64,000 bases of DNA from contig NZ_VUMD01000001.1 of assembly GCF_009696375.1 (NCBI RefSeq), positions 186,001 to 250,000 of the forward strand, read 5' to 3'. The notes below the pieces were generated by a model. It made no database searches and was not told the origin of the DNA. It worked only from the letters and a program-made list of their open reading frames with translations. Of the stretch, positions 1 through 8,690 are shown piece after piece. The position numbers and the translations under genes were made by a program. Every line of letters begins with the position of its first letter. Position 1 is the first letter of the stretch. This DNA comes from Clostridium porci. Its GTDB lineage: Bacteria; Bacillota; Clostridia; Lachnospirales; Lachnospiraceae.

Positions 1-1416
1 TCAGTGCTTTTGTCCCACTGTATCATAGAGATTATATATCATTTTGATTTTAAAAAGCTTTTTGCCAATAAGCTTCAGTTGGGCCTTAGTTTGGTGATTA
101 CGATACTGCTATTTTTAAGCTTCCGCTTTGATTGGTATGGCTATGATTCTTATCTTCCAAAGAAGGAAAGTGTGGTTTTTGCAAGTCTGGATGTAGAACA
201 GGATCATCAGCGGAGAGGCCGCCCGGAGTTTACAGAGAATGAGGACGGCGCTCTGACCATGAAATATAAGCCTATGTATGTGTATATTGAAAATAATATG
301 AAGCTGTCGGATCTGGATTCAGTGCTTGCAATTGTGGAAGAAAGCAGGGACAGAACCCTAGAAGGAAGAGACCGGAGGCTGGAAGGCCGCAATGCTCAGA
401 AAAGCTATGCGGCGGCTTCCTATACAACGATAGGTGGAGCTGACGGCCCTACTGCTGTTTTCCTTGCAGGAAAGCAAGAAGGTGAACAAGAGACGGAGGA
501 AAAATTCTTTACGACGATTACGGTCTGCTATGAGCTAAAGGATGGTCGGAAGGTGAGCCGGGAGTATCAGAATATACCTATCAGCTCTGTTATGGATGCA
601 TACAGAGCCATCTACGGCAGTCAGGAGTATAAAGAAGGCCTTTACGATATTTTAGGTCAGGCTCCCTCTGAGGTGTGTCAGGTAGTGTACAGTGAGGCAG
701 GTCAAATGATGAGCGCAGGTGAGGACAGAGAAATATCGAAGAGGATACTGGAGGCCTATCAGTCAGATTTGATGGAGCTTAGTGTGGAGGAACGAATGGC
801 GGAGCTTCCTTTAGGAAGAATCAGCTTTGTGACTGATGCCGCGGCCAAATACATGCGGCAGAAGAACGCAGGAGATTTGGAGGAGCACCTAAGGTGGAAT
901 TACAGCTACCAGTCGTGGGAGGAATTAAATTTTTCTCAAAACTATGACTATTTCTGGCCGGTGTATCCCTCCTTTACACGTACAATAGCCCTTCTTAAAC
1001 AGCAGGATATTTTGCCGGGAACCTATTTTGTTCCTGATAAGGTAGATTCTGTCGTGCTGAATGTGCTGCCCGTACTTCAAAGGGACGACTCTGGTTCCTA
1101 TAGCGATCTGCCCAAGGGAGAGGGGCTGGAGGCTCTCAAGAAGCTGAATCCAAACTACAGGGGAGATGGCTTTCTGGAGTTTCGGGATCAGAAGGATATA
1201 AAGACGCTGATGGACGCTATGGCACAGGAGGATTGCTACAGTCTGAATTACCTCTATGATCCGCCTGAGCATTCATTAAAGGGAATTACAGGCAGCCTTG
1301 TGCTTTCTGGAGGAAGAACGGTAACTTGTGTGTTTACCGGGGAGCATGTAACGCCGGAGCTTTTGAAGCTGTTTGAAGGAATCCCGATTGAAAAAGCAGG
1401 GGATTTGACGAGATAA
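1..1416 (+). CDS. C-terminal part of a large membrane protein (DUF6449-like), 5' truncated by the window
   Basis: The frame is open to the left edge, so the gene probably starts outside the window; the GTG at position 4 is unlikely to be the start. The visible part begins with a hydrophobic segment (about residues 20-42) followed by a long extracytoplasmic-looking region of roughly 425 residues. It resembles the soluble C-terminal part of Lachnospiraceae ABC-2-type permease-associated proteins (DUF6449), which I recognise only loosely. An odd feature is the motif IGGADGPTAVFLAGK near residue 140. This matches a signature of the beta subunit of sodium-pumping decarboxylases, although nothing else here looks like that family. 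The next gene lies about 245 bases downstream. Function unknown. Confidence 0.5.
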   Translation, partial: SVLLSHCIIEIIYHFDFKKLFANKLQLGLSLVITILLFLSFRFDWYGYDSYLPKKESVVFASLDVEQDHQRRGRPEFTENEDGALTMKYKPMYVYIENNMKLSDLDSVLAIVEESRDRTLEGRDRRLEGRNAQKSYAAASYTTIGGADGPTAVFLAGKQEGEQETEEKFFTTITVCYELKDGRKVSREYQNIPISSVMDAYRAIYGSQEYKEGLYDILGQAPSEVCQVVYSEAGQMMSAGEDREISKRILEAYQSDLMELSVEERMAELPLGRISFVTDAAAKYMRQKNAGDLEEHLRWNYSYQSWEELNFSQNYDYFWPVYPSFTRTIALLKQQDILPGTYFVPDKVDSVVLNVLPVLQRDDSGSYSDLPKGEGLEALKKLNPNYRGDGFLEFRDQKDIKTLMDAMAQEDCYSLNYLYDPPEHSLKGITGSLVLSGGRTVTCVFTGEHVTPELLKLFEGIPIEKAGDLTR

Positions 1417-1561
1417 AAGGGATAAAGGAATCGGAAAAGGCCTTGGAAAAAATTTCCTGTCTGCATCGGTAATGGTAAGACAGAAGCAGGATATATAGGG
1501 AATGACCTGGAAATAATAGCATCCGTAAGGTTTTTTGTAGATTTGGGATGGATATGGATAT

Positions 1562-1587
1562 GGTATCATATCGCCAGATATGATACC
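1562..1587. repeat. 26-bp perfect inverted repeat upstream of the YedK-like gene
   Basis: GGTATCATATC and GATATGATACC are exact reverse complements separated by the four bases GCCA. The repeat lies 74 bases before the start codon of the SOS-associated peptidase-like gene. No T-run follows on either strand, so it does not look like a terminator. It could be an operator or an mRNA hairpin. It does not match the LexA consensus GAAC-N4-GTTC. Confidence 0.6.
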
Positions 1588-1661
1588 GCGCTGGTTCGGT
1601 GGCACGCGAAAGTGCAATGCTGCATTATGTACATTTTCCGAAGGGAAGAAAGGAGCAGGCT

Positions 1662-2246
1662 ATGTGCGGAAGATACTATATTGATGAGGAAACGGCCAGA
1701 GAAATCAGAAACACAGTCCGGGAGTTGGACGAGCGGCTTTGGAGAGATAAGCTGGGCTATGACGTATATCCTGCAAAGCAGGCTCCGGTGCTGCTCAAAA
1801 AAGGAAACAGACTGACTGCGGCCTGGCAGAGATGGGGATATCCGGGGTTTTCTGGAAATAAGGTGATCTTCAACGCTAGATCGGAATCTGTGTTGGAGAA
1901 ACGGATGTTTTACGAGGGAATCCGCTGCCGCCGGGTCATTGTCCCCGCTGCATGGTTTTATGAGTGGAACAGAAGTAAGGAGAAGATAACCTTTCAGAGA
2001 ATGGATTTGCAGGTGATGTTCATGGCAGGCTTTTATAGTTCCTTTGAGGATGGGGATCGTTTCGTGATTCTTACGACGCGGGCCAATGCTTCGGTCAGGG
2101 GAGTCCATGACAGAATGCCTCTGATTCTGGAGCGGGATCAGCTTGAGGAATGGGTTCTGAATGACAGGGCTGTGATGCGTATCCTGGAGCAGAGGCCGGT
2201 TCTTCTAAAGAAGCTGGCAGAGTATGAGCAGCAGACTCTGTTTTAA
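1662..2246 (+). CDS. SOS response-associated peptidase / abasic-site crosslinking protein (YedK/HMCES family)
   Basis: The 194-residue protein has the family hallmark of a catalytic cysteine directly after the initiator Met (MCGRYY). Other expected active-site residues are visible: Asn71 in NARSES, Glu101 in the FYEWN motif and His149 in HDRMPLIL. In this family the N-terminus is exposed by Met removal, and Cys2 forms a thiazolidine crosslink with abasic sites in single-stranded DNA, protecting them during replication. The start is fixed by Cys2 and by AGGAG shortly upstream of the ATG. The reading frame extends further 5', but that part would bury Cys2. The gene appears to stand alone and is followed by a terminator. 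No LexA-type box was found upstream, only the palindrome at 1562-1587. Confidence 0.93.
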   Translation: MCGRYYIDEETAREIRNTVRELDERLWRDKLGYDVYPAKQAPVLLKKGNRLTAAWQRWGYPGFSGNKVIFNARSESVLEKRMFYEGIRCRRVIVPAAWFYEWNRSKEKITFQRMDLQVMFMAGFYSSFEDGDRFVILTTRANASVRGVHDRMPLILERDQLEEWVLNDRAVMRILEQRPVLLKKLAEYEQQTLF

Positions 2247-2282
2247 AGAAAAGGAAGCATCATCAGGTTGTTACCCCAAATA

Positions 2283-2332
2283 AAAACACGGTTTCATGTA
2301 GCTTTTTAATAGCTGCTGGAACCGTGTTTTTT
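2283..2332 (+). terminator. Rho-independent terminator after the YedK-like gene
   Basis: AAAACACGGTT pairs with AACCGTGTTTT across a 25-base loop and runs into a T-run. Between here and the next promoter (2333-2533) I see no convincing gene. A 68-codon reading frame starting at 2324 begins inside the terminator and resembles nothing. Confidence 0.8.
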
Positions 2333-2533
2333 GCGGTATGTGTAAAAGGGCCAGATTCAATACATTTGCCCATAATCTGGAAGGTTGCTTTCAATGTTAA
2401 TATATTCCCTTCTGTCTGCACCATCTGCTTTGCCTTCTGCTTGAATCAGACTTGGAGAAGCCCGGATGTAAAGGTAAGGCTGTCTGATTTGCAGAAGGGG
2501 CAGTTAATAAAAAAATGCTGTCATTTTTAAATT

Positions 2534-2567
2534 ACCTATTTACATATAATATTAATAGGTTTATAAT
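2534..2567 (+). promoter_or_regulatory. Promoter with 27-bp inverted-repeat operator for the sulfate-assimilation operon
   Basis: TTTACA (2539-2544) and TATAAT (2562-2567) are separated by exactly 17 bases, a near-consensus sigma-A promoter. ACCTATT (2534-2540) and AATAGGT (2554-2560) are exact inverted repeats with a 13-base spacer, spanning the -35 and most of the spacer. A bound dimer would block polymerase, so a repressor is the simpler reading. Low-GC bacteria control such genes with the Rrf2-type regulator CymR or LysR-type regulators; which applies here cannot be told. The only LysR-type gene in the window lies 30 kb away. Confidence 0.75.
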
Positions 2568-2651
2568 GATGTAACAAAATAAGAAACTATCATTAAGAAC
2601 AGGGAGATGAGGCATTGGTCAGCAGCTTTGCTGATATCCAAGGGCCAGGGG

Positions 2652-4376
2652 ATGGAAAAGATGAAAAGGAAATTGGAAGTTAAACAGCTTCAAACGCAGG
2701 TGCTTATTATTGGAGGAGGAACGGCAGGCTGTTATGGGGCCCTTACACTTAGCCGAAACAGCAGCCTGTCTGTACTCATCGTGGAGAAAGCGAACATTAA
2801 GAGAAGCGGTTGTCTAGCAGCAGGGGTAAATGCGATCAATGCGTATATTACAAAGGGAAGAAAGCCCCAGGATTATGTGGATTATGCTGTGAAGGACGCA
2901 AAAGGAATTGTCCGCCAGGATTTACTTCTGTCTGCGGCAGAGCATTTTAATGAATTGACGGCAGATCTGGAACAGCTGGGACTGGTTATTTTAAAGGATG
3001 AGACAGGAGCATACGCTGCTCGGGGCAATCGAAACATTAAGATAAATGGAGAAAACATAAAGCCGATTTTAGCAAAGGCGGTAGAAGAAGGGGAAGGGCT
3101 GTCTGTGCTCAACCATATCAACATTACGGATTTGCTTGTGGAGCAGGGGAGGGTCTATGGCGCGGTTGGCTTTTCTGTGGTTGAAAACACTGCATATGTG
3201 ATTGCCGCAAAGGCGGTTTTGGTCGCCACTGGCGGGGCCTCCGGCCTGTACCGGCCAAACAATCCGGGATTTTCAAGGCATAAAATGTGGTATCCCCCCT
3301 TTAATACAGGGGCTGGCTATGCTATGGGCTTAAGGGCCGGAGCGGAAATGACCACCTTTGAAATGCGCTTTATAGCGCTTCGCTGTAAGGATACCATTGC
3401 CCCCACAGGAACCATTGCACAGGGAGTTGGGGCAAAGCAGGTAAACGGGAGGGGAGAGGTGTATGAAGCAAAGTATGGTCTTACCACCAGTGAACGTGTG
3501 TATGGAACGGTTCGGGAGAATCAGTCAGGAAGGGGGCCGTGCTATCTAAGGACAACGGGCATCAGTAAGGAGCAGGAGGATGAGCTGCTTAAGGCATATC
3601 TGAACATGGCCCCAAGTCAGACGCTGAAATGGATGGAAGCTGGGAAGGGCCCAAGCGGGCAGGATGTGGAGATTCAGGGAACGGAGCCTTATATTGTGGG
3701 GGGACATACCGCAAGCGGCTACTGGATTAACACAAAAAGAGAGACTACGGTCAGAGGACTTTATGCTGCAGGCGATGTGGCAGGGGGCTGTCCGCAAAAA
3801 TATGTAACCGGCGCTTTGGCAGAGGGAAAGCTGGCTGCACTGGATATGATAGAAAAGCTGTCAGGAAAAGCTGGGGAAGGTGAAGACTCAGAGGAGAAAA
3901 CAGAAGCTTCCATTAGGGCCCTTGCTGATGGTATCTTACAGGAGTATGAGCGGATACTGAACGAAGAAGGAGCCATTTATACCATAGAAGAACTGGAGGA
4001 GGCCATGCAGAAGGTCATGGATGAGTATGCAGGCGGCATTTCCAGCAGTTACCAGTACAATGAAAGACAGCTTTGTATTGCAAGGGATCAGATCATAAGG
4101 CTCCAGCAGCAGGCGGATTTTGTTGCTGCCTCCAATATGCATGAGCTTTTATTTGCCTATGAATTAAAAGAAAGGCTGCTGGTTTGCCTGGCGGTAATCG
4201 CGCATTTGTCCGGGCGTAAGGAGACCAGATGGCATTCCTTTAATGAGCATCTGGATTATCCAGATACAGAAACGGATTATGAAAAATATCTGAACTCAAG
4301 GCTGGAAAACGGCGAAATACATACGTTTTGGAGAGAGCTTGTAAAGGAGGCGGAATATGAGCATTCGGATCAATAA
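2652..4376 (+). CDS. aprA: APS reductase-like flavoprotein subunit (AprA family)
   Basis: A flavoprotein of about 574 residues in the fumarate reductase/APS reductase superfamily. The N-terminal FAD-binding motif is IIGGGTAGCYGAL, and a second nucleotide-contact region (LYAAGDVAGGCPQKY) lies near residue 380. With the following ferredoxin subunit it should reduce adenylylsulfate (APS) to sulfite and AMP. The assignment to APS rather than fumarate rests on the neighbours: aprB-like, cysD and cysN follow with overlaps or tiny gaps, and no CysH or APS kinase is present. The start is uncertain: ATG at 2607, 2652 and 2661 are all possible, and none has an ideal ribosome-binding site. The shorter forms begin close to the FAD fold. 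The end overlaps the next gene by 20 bases. Confidence 0.82.
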   Translation: MEKMKRKLEVKQLQTQVLIIGGGTAGCYGALTLSRNSSLSVLIVEKANIKRSGCLAAGVNAINAYITKGRKPQDYVDYAVKDAKGIVRQDLLLSAAEHFNELTADLEQLGLVILKDETGAYAARGNRNIKINGENIKPILAKAVEEGEGLSVLNHINITDLLVEQGRVYGAVGFSVVENTAYVIAAKAVLVATGGASGLYRPNNPGFSRHKMWYPPFNTGAGYAMGLRAGAEMTTFEMRFIALRCKDTIAPTGTIAQGVGAKQVNGRGEVYEAKYGLTTSERVYGTVRENQSGRGPCYLRTTGISKEQEDELLKAYLNMAPSQTLKWMEAGKGPSGQDVEIQGTEPYIVGGHTASGYWINTKRETTVRGLYAAGDVAGGCPQKYVTGALAEGKLAALDMIEKLSGKAGEGEDSEEKTEASIRALADGILQEYERILNEEGAIYTIEELEEAMQKVMDEYAGGISSSYQYNERQLCIARDQIIRLQQQADFVAASNMHELLFAYELKERLLVCLAVIAHLSGRKETRWHSFNEHLDYPDTETDYEKYLNSRLENGEIHTFWRELVKEAEYEHSDQ

Positions 4377-4668
4377 GGAAAAATGTGTTGGATGCGGCAG
4401 GTGCGCCGAGGTTTGTCCGGGAACTCTAATATCCATTTCAAGGGAAAAGGCCAATATGGATTATCCAAGGGACTGCTGGGGATGCGCGTCCTGCCTAAAG
4501 GAATGTTCGCCAGGAGCGATTGAGTTTTTTTTGGGCGCGGATATAGGAGGGAATGGCAGCAGGATGTATGTGACCTCTAAAGGGCATATGCTCCATTGGA
4601 AGATTGTGGGATTGGACGGACATATAAGAACCATTGAGCTTGATAGACGTAATTCAAACCAATATTAG
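4357..4668 (+). CDS. aprB: APS reductase-like iron-sulfur subunit (AprB family, two [4Fe-4S] clusters)
   Basis: A 103-residue protein with two complete four-cysteine sets: Cys10/13/16/20 (followed by Pro) and Cys40/43/46/50. This spacing is diagnostic of 2x[4Fe-4S] ferredoxin-like subunits. In APS reductases this subunit feeds electrons to the FAD of AprA. The C-terminal 45 residues carry no cysteine and may form the tail that wraps the alpha subunit, as in the dissimilatory enzyme, although this version is shorter. It overlaps the aprA-like gene by 20 bases, suggesting translational coupling and a stoichiometric complex. An AGGAGG lies just after its stop and serves cysD. Confidence 0.85.
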   Translation: MSIRINKEKCVGCGRCAEVCPGTLISISREKANMDYPRDCWGCASCLKECSPGAIEFFLGADIGGNGSRMYVTSKGHMLHWKIVGLDGHIRTIELDRRNSNQY

Positions 4669-4683
4669 GAGGGACGGTTGCTT

Positions 4684-5586
4684 ATGAGCAGATTATCACA
4701 TTTAGATGAACTGGAAGCAGAGGCGATTTATATTATCAGAGAGGTGGCGGCAGAGTGTGAGAAGCCTGTGATGCTGTATTCAATCGGAAAGGACAGCTCC
4801 GTAATGCTCCGTCTTGCGATGAAGGCGTTTTACCCGGAAAAACCTCCCTTTCCATTTTTACATGTAAACACAACCTGGAAATTTAAGGAAATGATAGAAT
4901 TTCGTGATAAAACGGCCTCAGAGCTTGGCATAGAAATGTTGGAATACATAAACGAGGACGGCGTTAGACAGGGAATCAATCCCTTTGACCATGGGAGCGC
5001 CTATACGGATATTATGAAAACCCAGGCCTTAAAGCAGGTGCTGAATCAGTATGGATTTACGGCTGCTTTTGGAGGCGGCAGGCGGGATGAGGAAAAAAGC
5101 CGTGCAAAGGAACGCATTTTTTCCTTCCGAAATGAATCCCACGCCTGGGAACCCAAAAACCAGAGACCGGAGATGTGGAAGCTGTATAATACAGAAATTA
5201 ATAAGAGAGAAAGCATCCGGGTGTTTCCCATTTCTAACTGGACGGAGAAGGATATTTGGCAGTATATTAAGCGCGAACAGATTCCGATTGTGCCCTTATA
5301 CTTTGCGGCGGAGCGTCCGATGGTATACAGAGACGGCAACATCATTATGGTAGATGACGACCGTATGCGTTTAGAGCCGGGCGAGGTGCCGCAGATGAAA
5401 AAGATCCGGTTCCGTACCCTGGGATGCTATCCTCTCTCAGGGGGTATAGAATCTGATGCGGAGACGCTGGATGAAATTATTCATGAAACCTTAGCTTCTG
5501 TTGAGTCTGAGCGGACCAGCCGTGTGATTGATAAGGACGGCGGAGCTGCGAGCATGGAAAAGAGAAAGAGGGAGGGGTATTTCTAG
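4684..5586 (+). CDS. cysD: Sulfate adenylyltransferase subunit 2
   Basis: The 300-residue protein matches CysD in length and order of motifs. A PP-loop, SIGKDSS (residues 33-39), binds [18 protein letters not shown], the Trp-rich [10 protein letters not shown] stretch and the C-terminal TLGCYPLSG motif are typical of the family. It catalyses adenylylation of sulfate to APS, driven by the GTPase CysN. The ATG at 4684 is chosen because AGGAGGG ends ten bases upstream; the in-frame TTG at 4678 is too close. cysN follows with only one base between the stop and the start codon. Confidence 0.95.
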   Translation: MSRLSHLDELEAEAIYIIREVAAECEKPVMLYSIGKDSSVMLRLAMKAFYPEKPPFPFLHVNTTWKFKEMIEFRDKTASELGIEMLEYINEDGVRQGINPFDHGSAYTDIMKTQALKQVLNQYGFTAAFGGGRRDEEKSRAKERIFSFRNESHAWEPKNQRPEMWKLYNTEINKRESIRVFPISNWTEKDIWQYIKREQIPIVPLYFAAERPMVYRDGNIIMVDDDRMRLEPGEVPQMKKIRFRTLGCYPLSGGIESDAETLDEIIHETLASVESERTSRVIDKDGGAASMEKRKREGYF

Positions 5587-5587
5587 A

Positions 5588-7282
5588 ATGAGCGGATTGT
5601 TAAAATTTATCACATGCGGAAGTGTGGATGATGGTAAGTCAACGCTGATTGGACATATTTTGTATGATTCAAAGCTGTTGTATGCGGATCAGGAAAAGGC
5701 GCTGCTTCTGGACAGCAGGATTGGCTCCAGAGGTGGGGAGATTGACTATTCTCTCTTGCTGGATGGCCTGATGGCTGAGCGGGAGCAGGGAATTACGATT
5801 GATGTAGCGTACCGCTATTTTACCACAGCCAGAAGAAGCTTTATTGTGGCAGACACGCCGGGGCATGAGGAATACACCAGAAACATGGCGGTAGGAGCCT
5901 CCTTTGCCCAGCTTGCTATTGTTATGATTGACGCGAAGCAGGGCGTTCTCGTCCAGACCAGGAGGCATGCCAGAATCTGCGCTATGATGGGCATCCGGTA
6001 TTTTGTATTTGCTGTTAATAAGATGGATCTGGTGAATTACAGCCAGGCCCGTTTTGAGAAAGTGAAAGGGGATATTAAAGCCCTGGCTGACGAGCTGCGT
6101 CTTTACAGTGTAAAAATAATACCAGTCAGTGCCACAGCGGGAGATAATGTAACCCATGCTTCCGGCAATATGCCATGGTATGAAGAGGAGCCTCTTTTAT
6201 CGTATCTGGAGGAAGTGGATGTCTCCCGGCAGGAGGCAGGGGATGTATTTTATCTACCGGTACAGAGAGTGTGCAGGCCCAACCATGAATTTAGAGGCTT
6301 TCAGGGCCAGATTGAGTGTGGCAAAATTCAGGTTGGAGATGTCGTTACCACACTTCCAAGCAAGGAAACCGCCACGGTAAAGGGAATATTAAACGGCGAT
6401 GCAAAGGCGGAGCAGGCAGCTGCGGGGCAAGCGGTTACGATACAGCTGGATAAAGAGGTGGATGTAAGCCGTGGGTGCGTGCTTACTAGCTGGAAGGAGC
6501 TGCCGGTGGAGAAACAGGTTACAGTCTCTCTTTTGTGGATGGATGATGAAAAGCTTTTTGTTGGAAAAGAGTATCTAGTGAAGCTAGGAACTAGGAAGCT
6601 TCCTGGGACAGTACGGGAAATTTTCTATAAGGTAGATGTAAATACAGGAGAGCAGATACCGGCTCCCTATATTGAAAAGAATGAAATTGCTTTATGCCGC
6701 ATAGAATTTGCTGAAAAAATAGTAGTGGATACTTTTAAGCGAAATAAGACCCTGGGCGAACTGATTTTAATTGACCGTGTTTCCCATATGACATCTGCCT
6801 GCGGCGTTGTGGAAGAGGTGCATCATGCGGCAGACGAAAAGCCATATTTTGAAAAGGGTGAATTGAAAGCAGGAGGCTACATATTTGAAGAGCTGTATTT
6901 TAATCTGGATCAGGCTGCTCTATCCAGGATGAACGGAGGGGAGAAAACCTATCATGCAGGTGATTTAGTGCCGGTTGCGGGGGATAGCTATCAATACCCG
7001 GACTACTTTGATATTGTGGCTGCAGAAAGCAGGGTTGCTGTTTTAATCCGAAGCCAGAGGATTCAGGATATTATTCCGCTGGAAGCGTATCAATTTACAG
7101 GGCTGCCGGTTGTGGATGAGCGTGGATTCGCTTTATACATTAAAAGCGAAGCGGATTTCGATAATTTCAGGTATGAGCTGGAGCATATGAAAGCAAATGA
7201 GCGGACGGAGTTCTTTAATAAATGGTCCAGATTCGAGCTGTATCGGAAAATTGTATGCACCGATAATTTTTGGGTGATCTGA
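5588..7282 (+). CDS. cysN: Sulfate adenylyltransferase subunit 1 (GTPase) with an extra C-terminal region
   Basis: The 564-residue protein begins with an EF-Tu-like GTPase: P-loop GSVDDGKS (11-18), switch II DTPGHEEY (89-96) and NKMD (144-147). Domains II and III of the translation-factor fold follow to about residue 420. GTP hydrolysis drives APS formation by CysD. Stand-alone CysN proteins are typically about 475 residues. The additional C-terminal 120-140 residues contain no P-loop and therefore are not an APS kinase (CysC) domain, in line with APS being reduced directly by AprAB. The function of this extension is not known to me. The start ATG follows the cysD stop by one base and has GAGGGG upstream. 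The last gene of the operon. Confidence 0.93.
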   Translation: MSGLLKFITCGSVDDGKSTLIGHILYDSKLLYADQEKALLLDSRIGSRGGEIDYSLLLDGLMAEREQGITIDVAYRYFTTARRSFIVADTPGHEEYTRNMAVGASFAQLAIVMIDAKQGVLVQTRRHARICAMMGIRYFVFAVNKMDLVNYSQARFEKVKGDIKALADELRLYSVKIIPVSATAGDNVTHASGNMPWYEEEPLLSYLEEVDVSRQEAGDVFYLPVQRVCRPNHEFRGFQGQIECGKIQVGDVVTTLPSKETATVKGILNGDAKAEQAAAGQAVTIQLDKEVDVSRGCVLTSWKELPVEKQVTVSLLWMDDEKLFVGKEYLVKLGTRKLPGTVREIFYKVDVNTGEQIPAPYIEKNEIALCRIEFAEKIVVDTFKRNKTLGELILIDRVSHMTSACGVVEEVHHAADEKPYFEKGELKAGGYIFEELYFNLDQAALSRMNGGEKTYHAGDLVPVAGDSYQYPDYFDIVAAESRVAVLIRSQRIQDIIPLEAYQFTGLPVVDERGFALYIKSEADFDNFRYELEHMKANERTEFFNKWSRFELYRKIVCTDNFWVI

Positions 7283-7380
7283 TTGCATGGGAAAGCGGGG
7301 ATTCTTTTTGAAAGAGTGCCTGCTTTTCACTTTGCGGAAAGGCAGCTTACCGGTCTTGGAGGGCAGACGCTGAAAATGGA

Positions 7381-7409
7381 TTGACAATCCAACCAGGGAA
7401 AGCTACAAT
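7381..7409 (+). promoter_or_regulatory. Consensus-like promoter for the aminotransferase pair
   Basis: TTGACA (7381-7386) and TACAAT (7404-7409) with a 17-base spacer. It lies about 60 bases before the aminotransferase start codon and about 100 bases after the cysN stop, so the two operons are probably separately transcribed. Confidence 0.75.
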
Positions 7410-7471
7410 CATAGCTACAGAGGGATTAACTGGAAAAAGGATGGACAGACAGGGAAAGAGAGGACATATGT

Positions 7472-8665
7472 ATGATATCAGAGAAGATAAAGCCGTTGGT
7501 GAATCATAACTCCGCGATCCGCGCCATGTTTGAGGAGGGCAGGCGTCTTGCGGCCATCTATGGAGAGGAGCATGTATTTGATTTTAGCCTGGGAAATCCC
7601 AATGTGCCCGCTCCCCAGTCGGTCAATATGGCGATCTGCGATATTCTTAAGGAGGAGAATTCTGTCTTTGTCCATGGATACATGAGCAACGCAGGCTTTG
7701 AAGATGTGCGGGCTGCTATTGCAAAATCCTTAAACCGCCGCTTTAACACGAAATTCCACCAGAATAATATACTCATGACCGCAGGCGCAGCCAGCGGCTT
7801 AAATGTGATTTTAAAGACCCTTTTAAATCCTGGGGACGAGGTAATTGTATTTGCTCCGTATTTTGTAGAGTATGGAAATTATGTATCTAATTATGACGGC
7901 AGGCTGATTGTAATTTCACCTGATACGGAAACCTTCCAGCCCAATCTGGATGAGCTGGAGAAAAAGATAAACGCCAAAACCAAAGCCGTGATTATTAACA
8001 CCCCCAATAATCCGACAGGCGTAGTTTATTCCGCAAAAACGCTGGCGAGGCTGGCGGATATTCTAAGGGCCAAAGAAGAGGAGCTTAAAACCGCCATTGT
8101 CCTGATTTCCGACGAGCCTTACCGGGAACTAGCCTATGATGGTGTGGAGGTTCCCTATGTGACCAGGTTCTACGACGATACGGTGGTTGCCTATTCCTAC
8201 AGTAAAACTTTATCTCTTCCAGGAGAGCGTATCGGTTATCTGGTAATTCCAGATGAGTTAGAGGAAAGCGGCCAGGTATTTACTGCGGCAACCATTGCAA
8301 ACCGTGTGCTGGGTTCAGTAAACGCACCGTCCCTGATGCAGAGGGCGATTCTGCGTTGTGTGGATGAGAAGGTGGATCTTGAGGCCTATGACCGGAACAG
8401 GAATCTTTTATACAACGGACTTATAAGGGCAGGCTTTGAGTGTGTAAAGCCGGAAGGGGCTTTCTATCTCTTTGTAAAAGCACCTGAAGCAGATGAAAAA
8501 CGGTTTTGCGGCATCTGTAAACAGCATAATATTTTGGTTGTGCCGGGAAGTTCCTTTGCATGCCCCGGTTATGTAAGAATTGCATATTGCGTTTCCAGTG
8601 AACAGATTCAGCGTGCCCTTCCGGAATTTGAGAAGGTAGCTAAAGCCTATGGAATGAATCAATAA
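7472..8665 (+). CDS. PLP-dependent class I/II aminotransferase
   Basis: A 397-residue fold-type I aminotransferase. Visible signatures are the substrate/cofactor motif NTPNNPTGVVY (Asn180), Asp214 and Tyr217 in the SDEPYREL block, and the PLP-Schiff-base Lys245 in SYSKTLSLPGERIGY. It belongs to the aspartate aminotransferase-like group (AspC/PatA type). Substrate cannot be assigned, but a cytosolic amino-acid transaminase is safe. ATG 7472 is preceded by AGAGAGGA; another ATG four bases upstream is out of frame. The HisC-like gene follows after 25 bases, suggesting co-transcription. Confidence 0.88.
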   Translation: MISEKIKPLVNHNSAIRAMFEEGRRLAAIYGEEHVFDFSLGNPNVPAPQSVNMAICDILKEENSVFVHGYMSNAGFEDVRAAIAKSLNRRFNTKFHQNNILMTAGAASGLNVILKTLLNPGDEVIVFAPYFVEYGNYVSNYDGRLIVISPDTETFQPNLDELEKKINAKTKAVIINTPNNPTGVVYSAKTLARLADILRAKEEELKTAIVLISDEPYRELAYDGVEVPYVTRFYDDTVVAYSYSKTLSLPGERIGYLVIPDELEESGQVFTAATIANRVLGSVNAPSLMQRAILRCVDEKVDLEAYDRNRNLLYNGLIRAGFECVKPEGAFYLFVKAPEADEKRFCGICKQHNILVVPGSSFACPGYVRIAYCVSSEQIQRALPEFEKVAKAYGMNQ

Positions 8666-8690
8666 AAGGAGGATGGAGGTGCTGCACAAT

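Noticed and set aside
412-470. Sodium-translocating decarboxylase beta subunit
   Set aside because: Only the short GGADGPT-type motif matches; membrane topology and remaining sequence do not.
1562-1587. LexA box upstream of the YedK-like gene
   Set aside because: The palindrome has no GAAC/GTTC core, and no other match was found in the upstream region.
2324-2530. 68-codon plus-strand frame
   Set aside because: It starts inside the terminator hairpin, has no ribosome-binding site and no recognisable features.
6900-7282. APS kinase (CysC) domain fused to CysN
   Set aside because: The C-terminal extension contains no GxxxxGK(S/T) loop.
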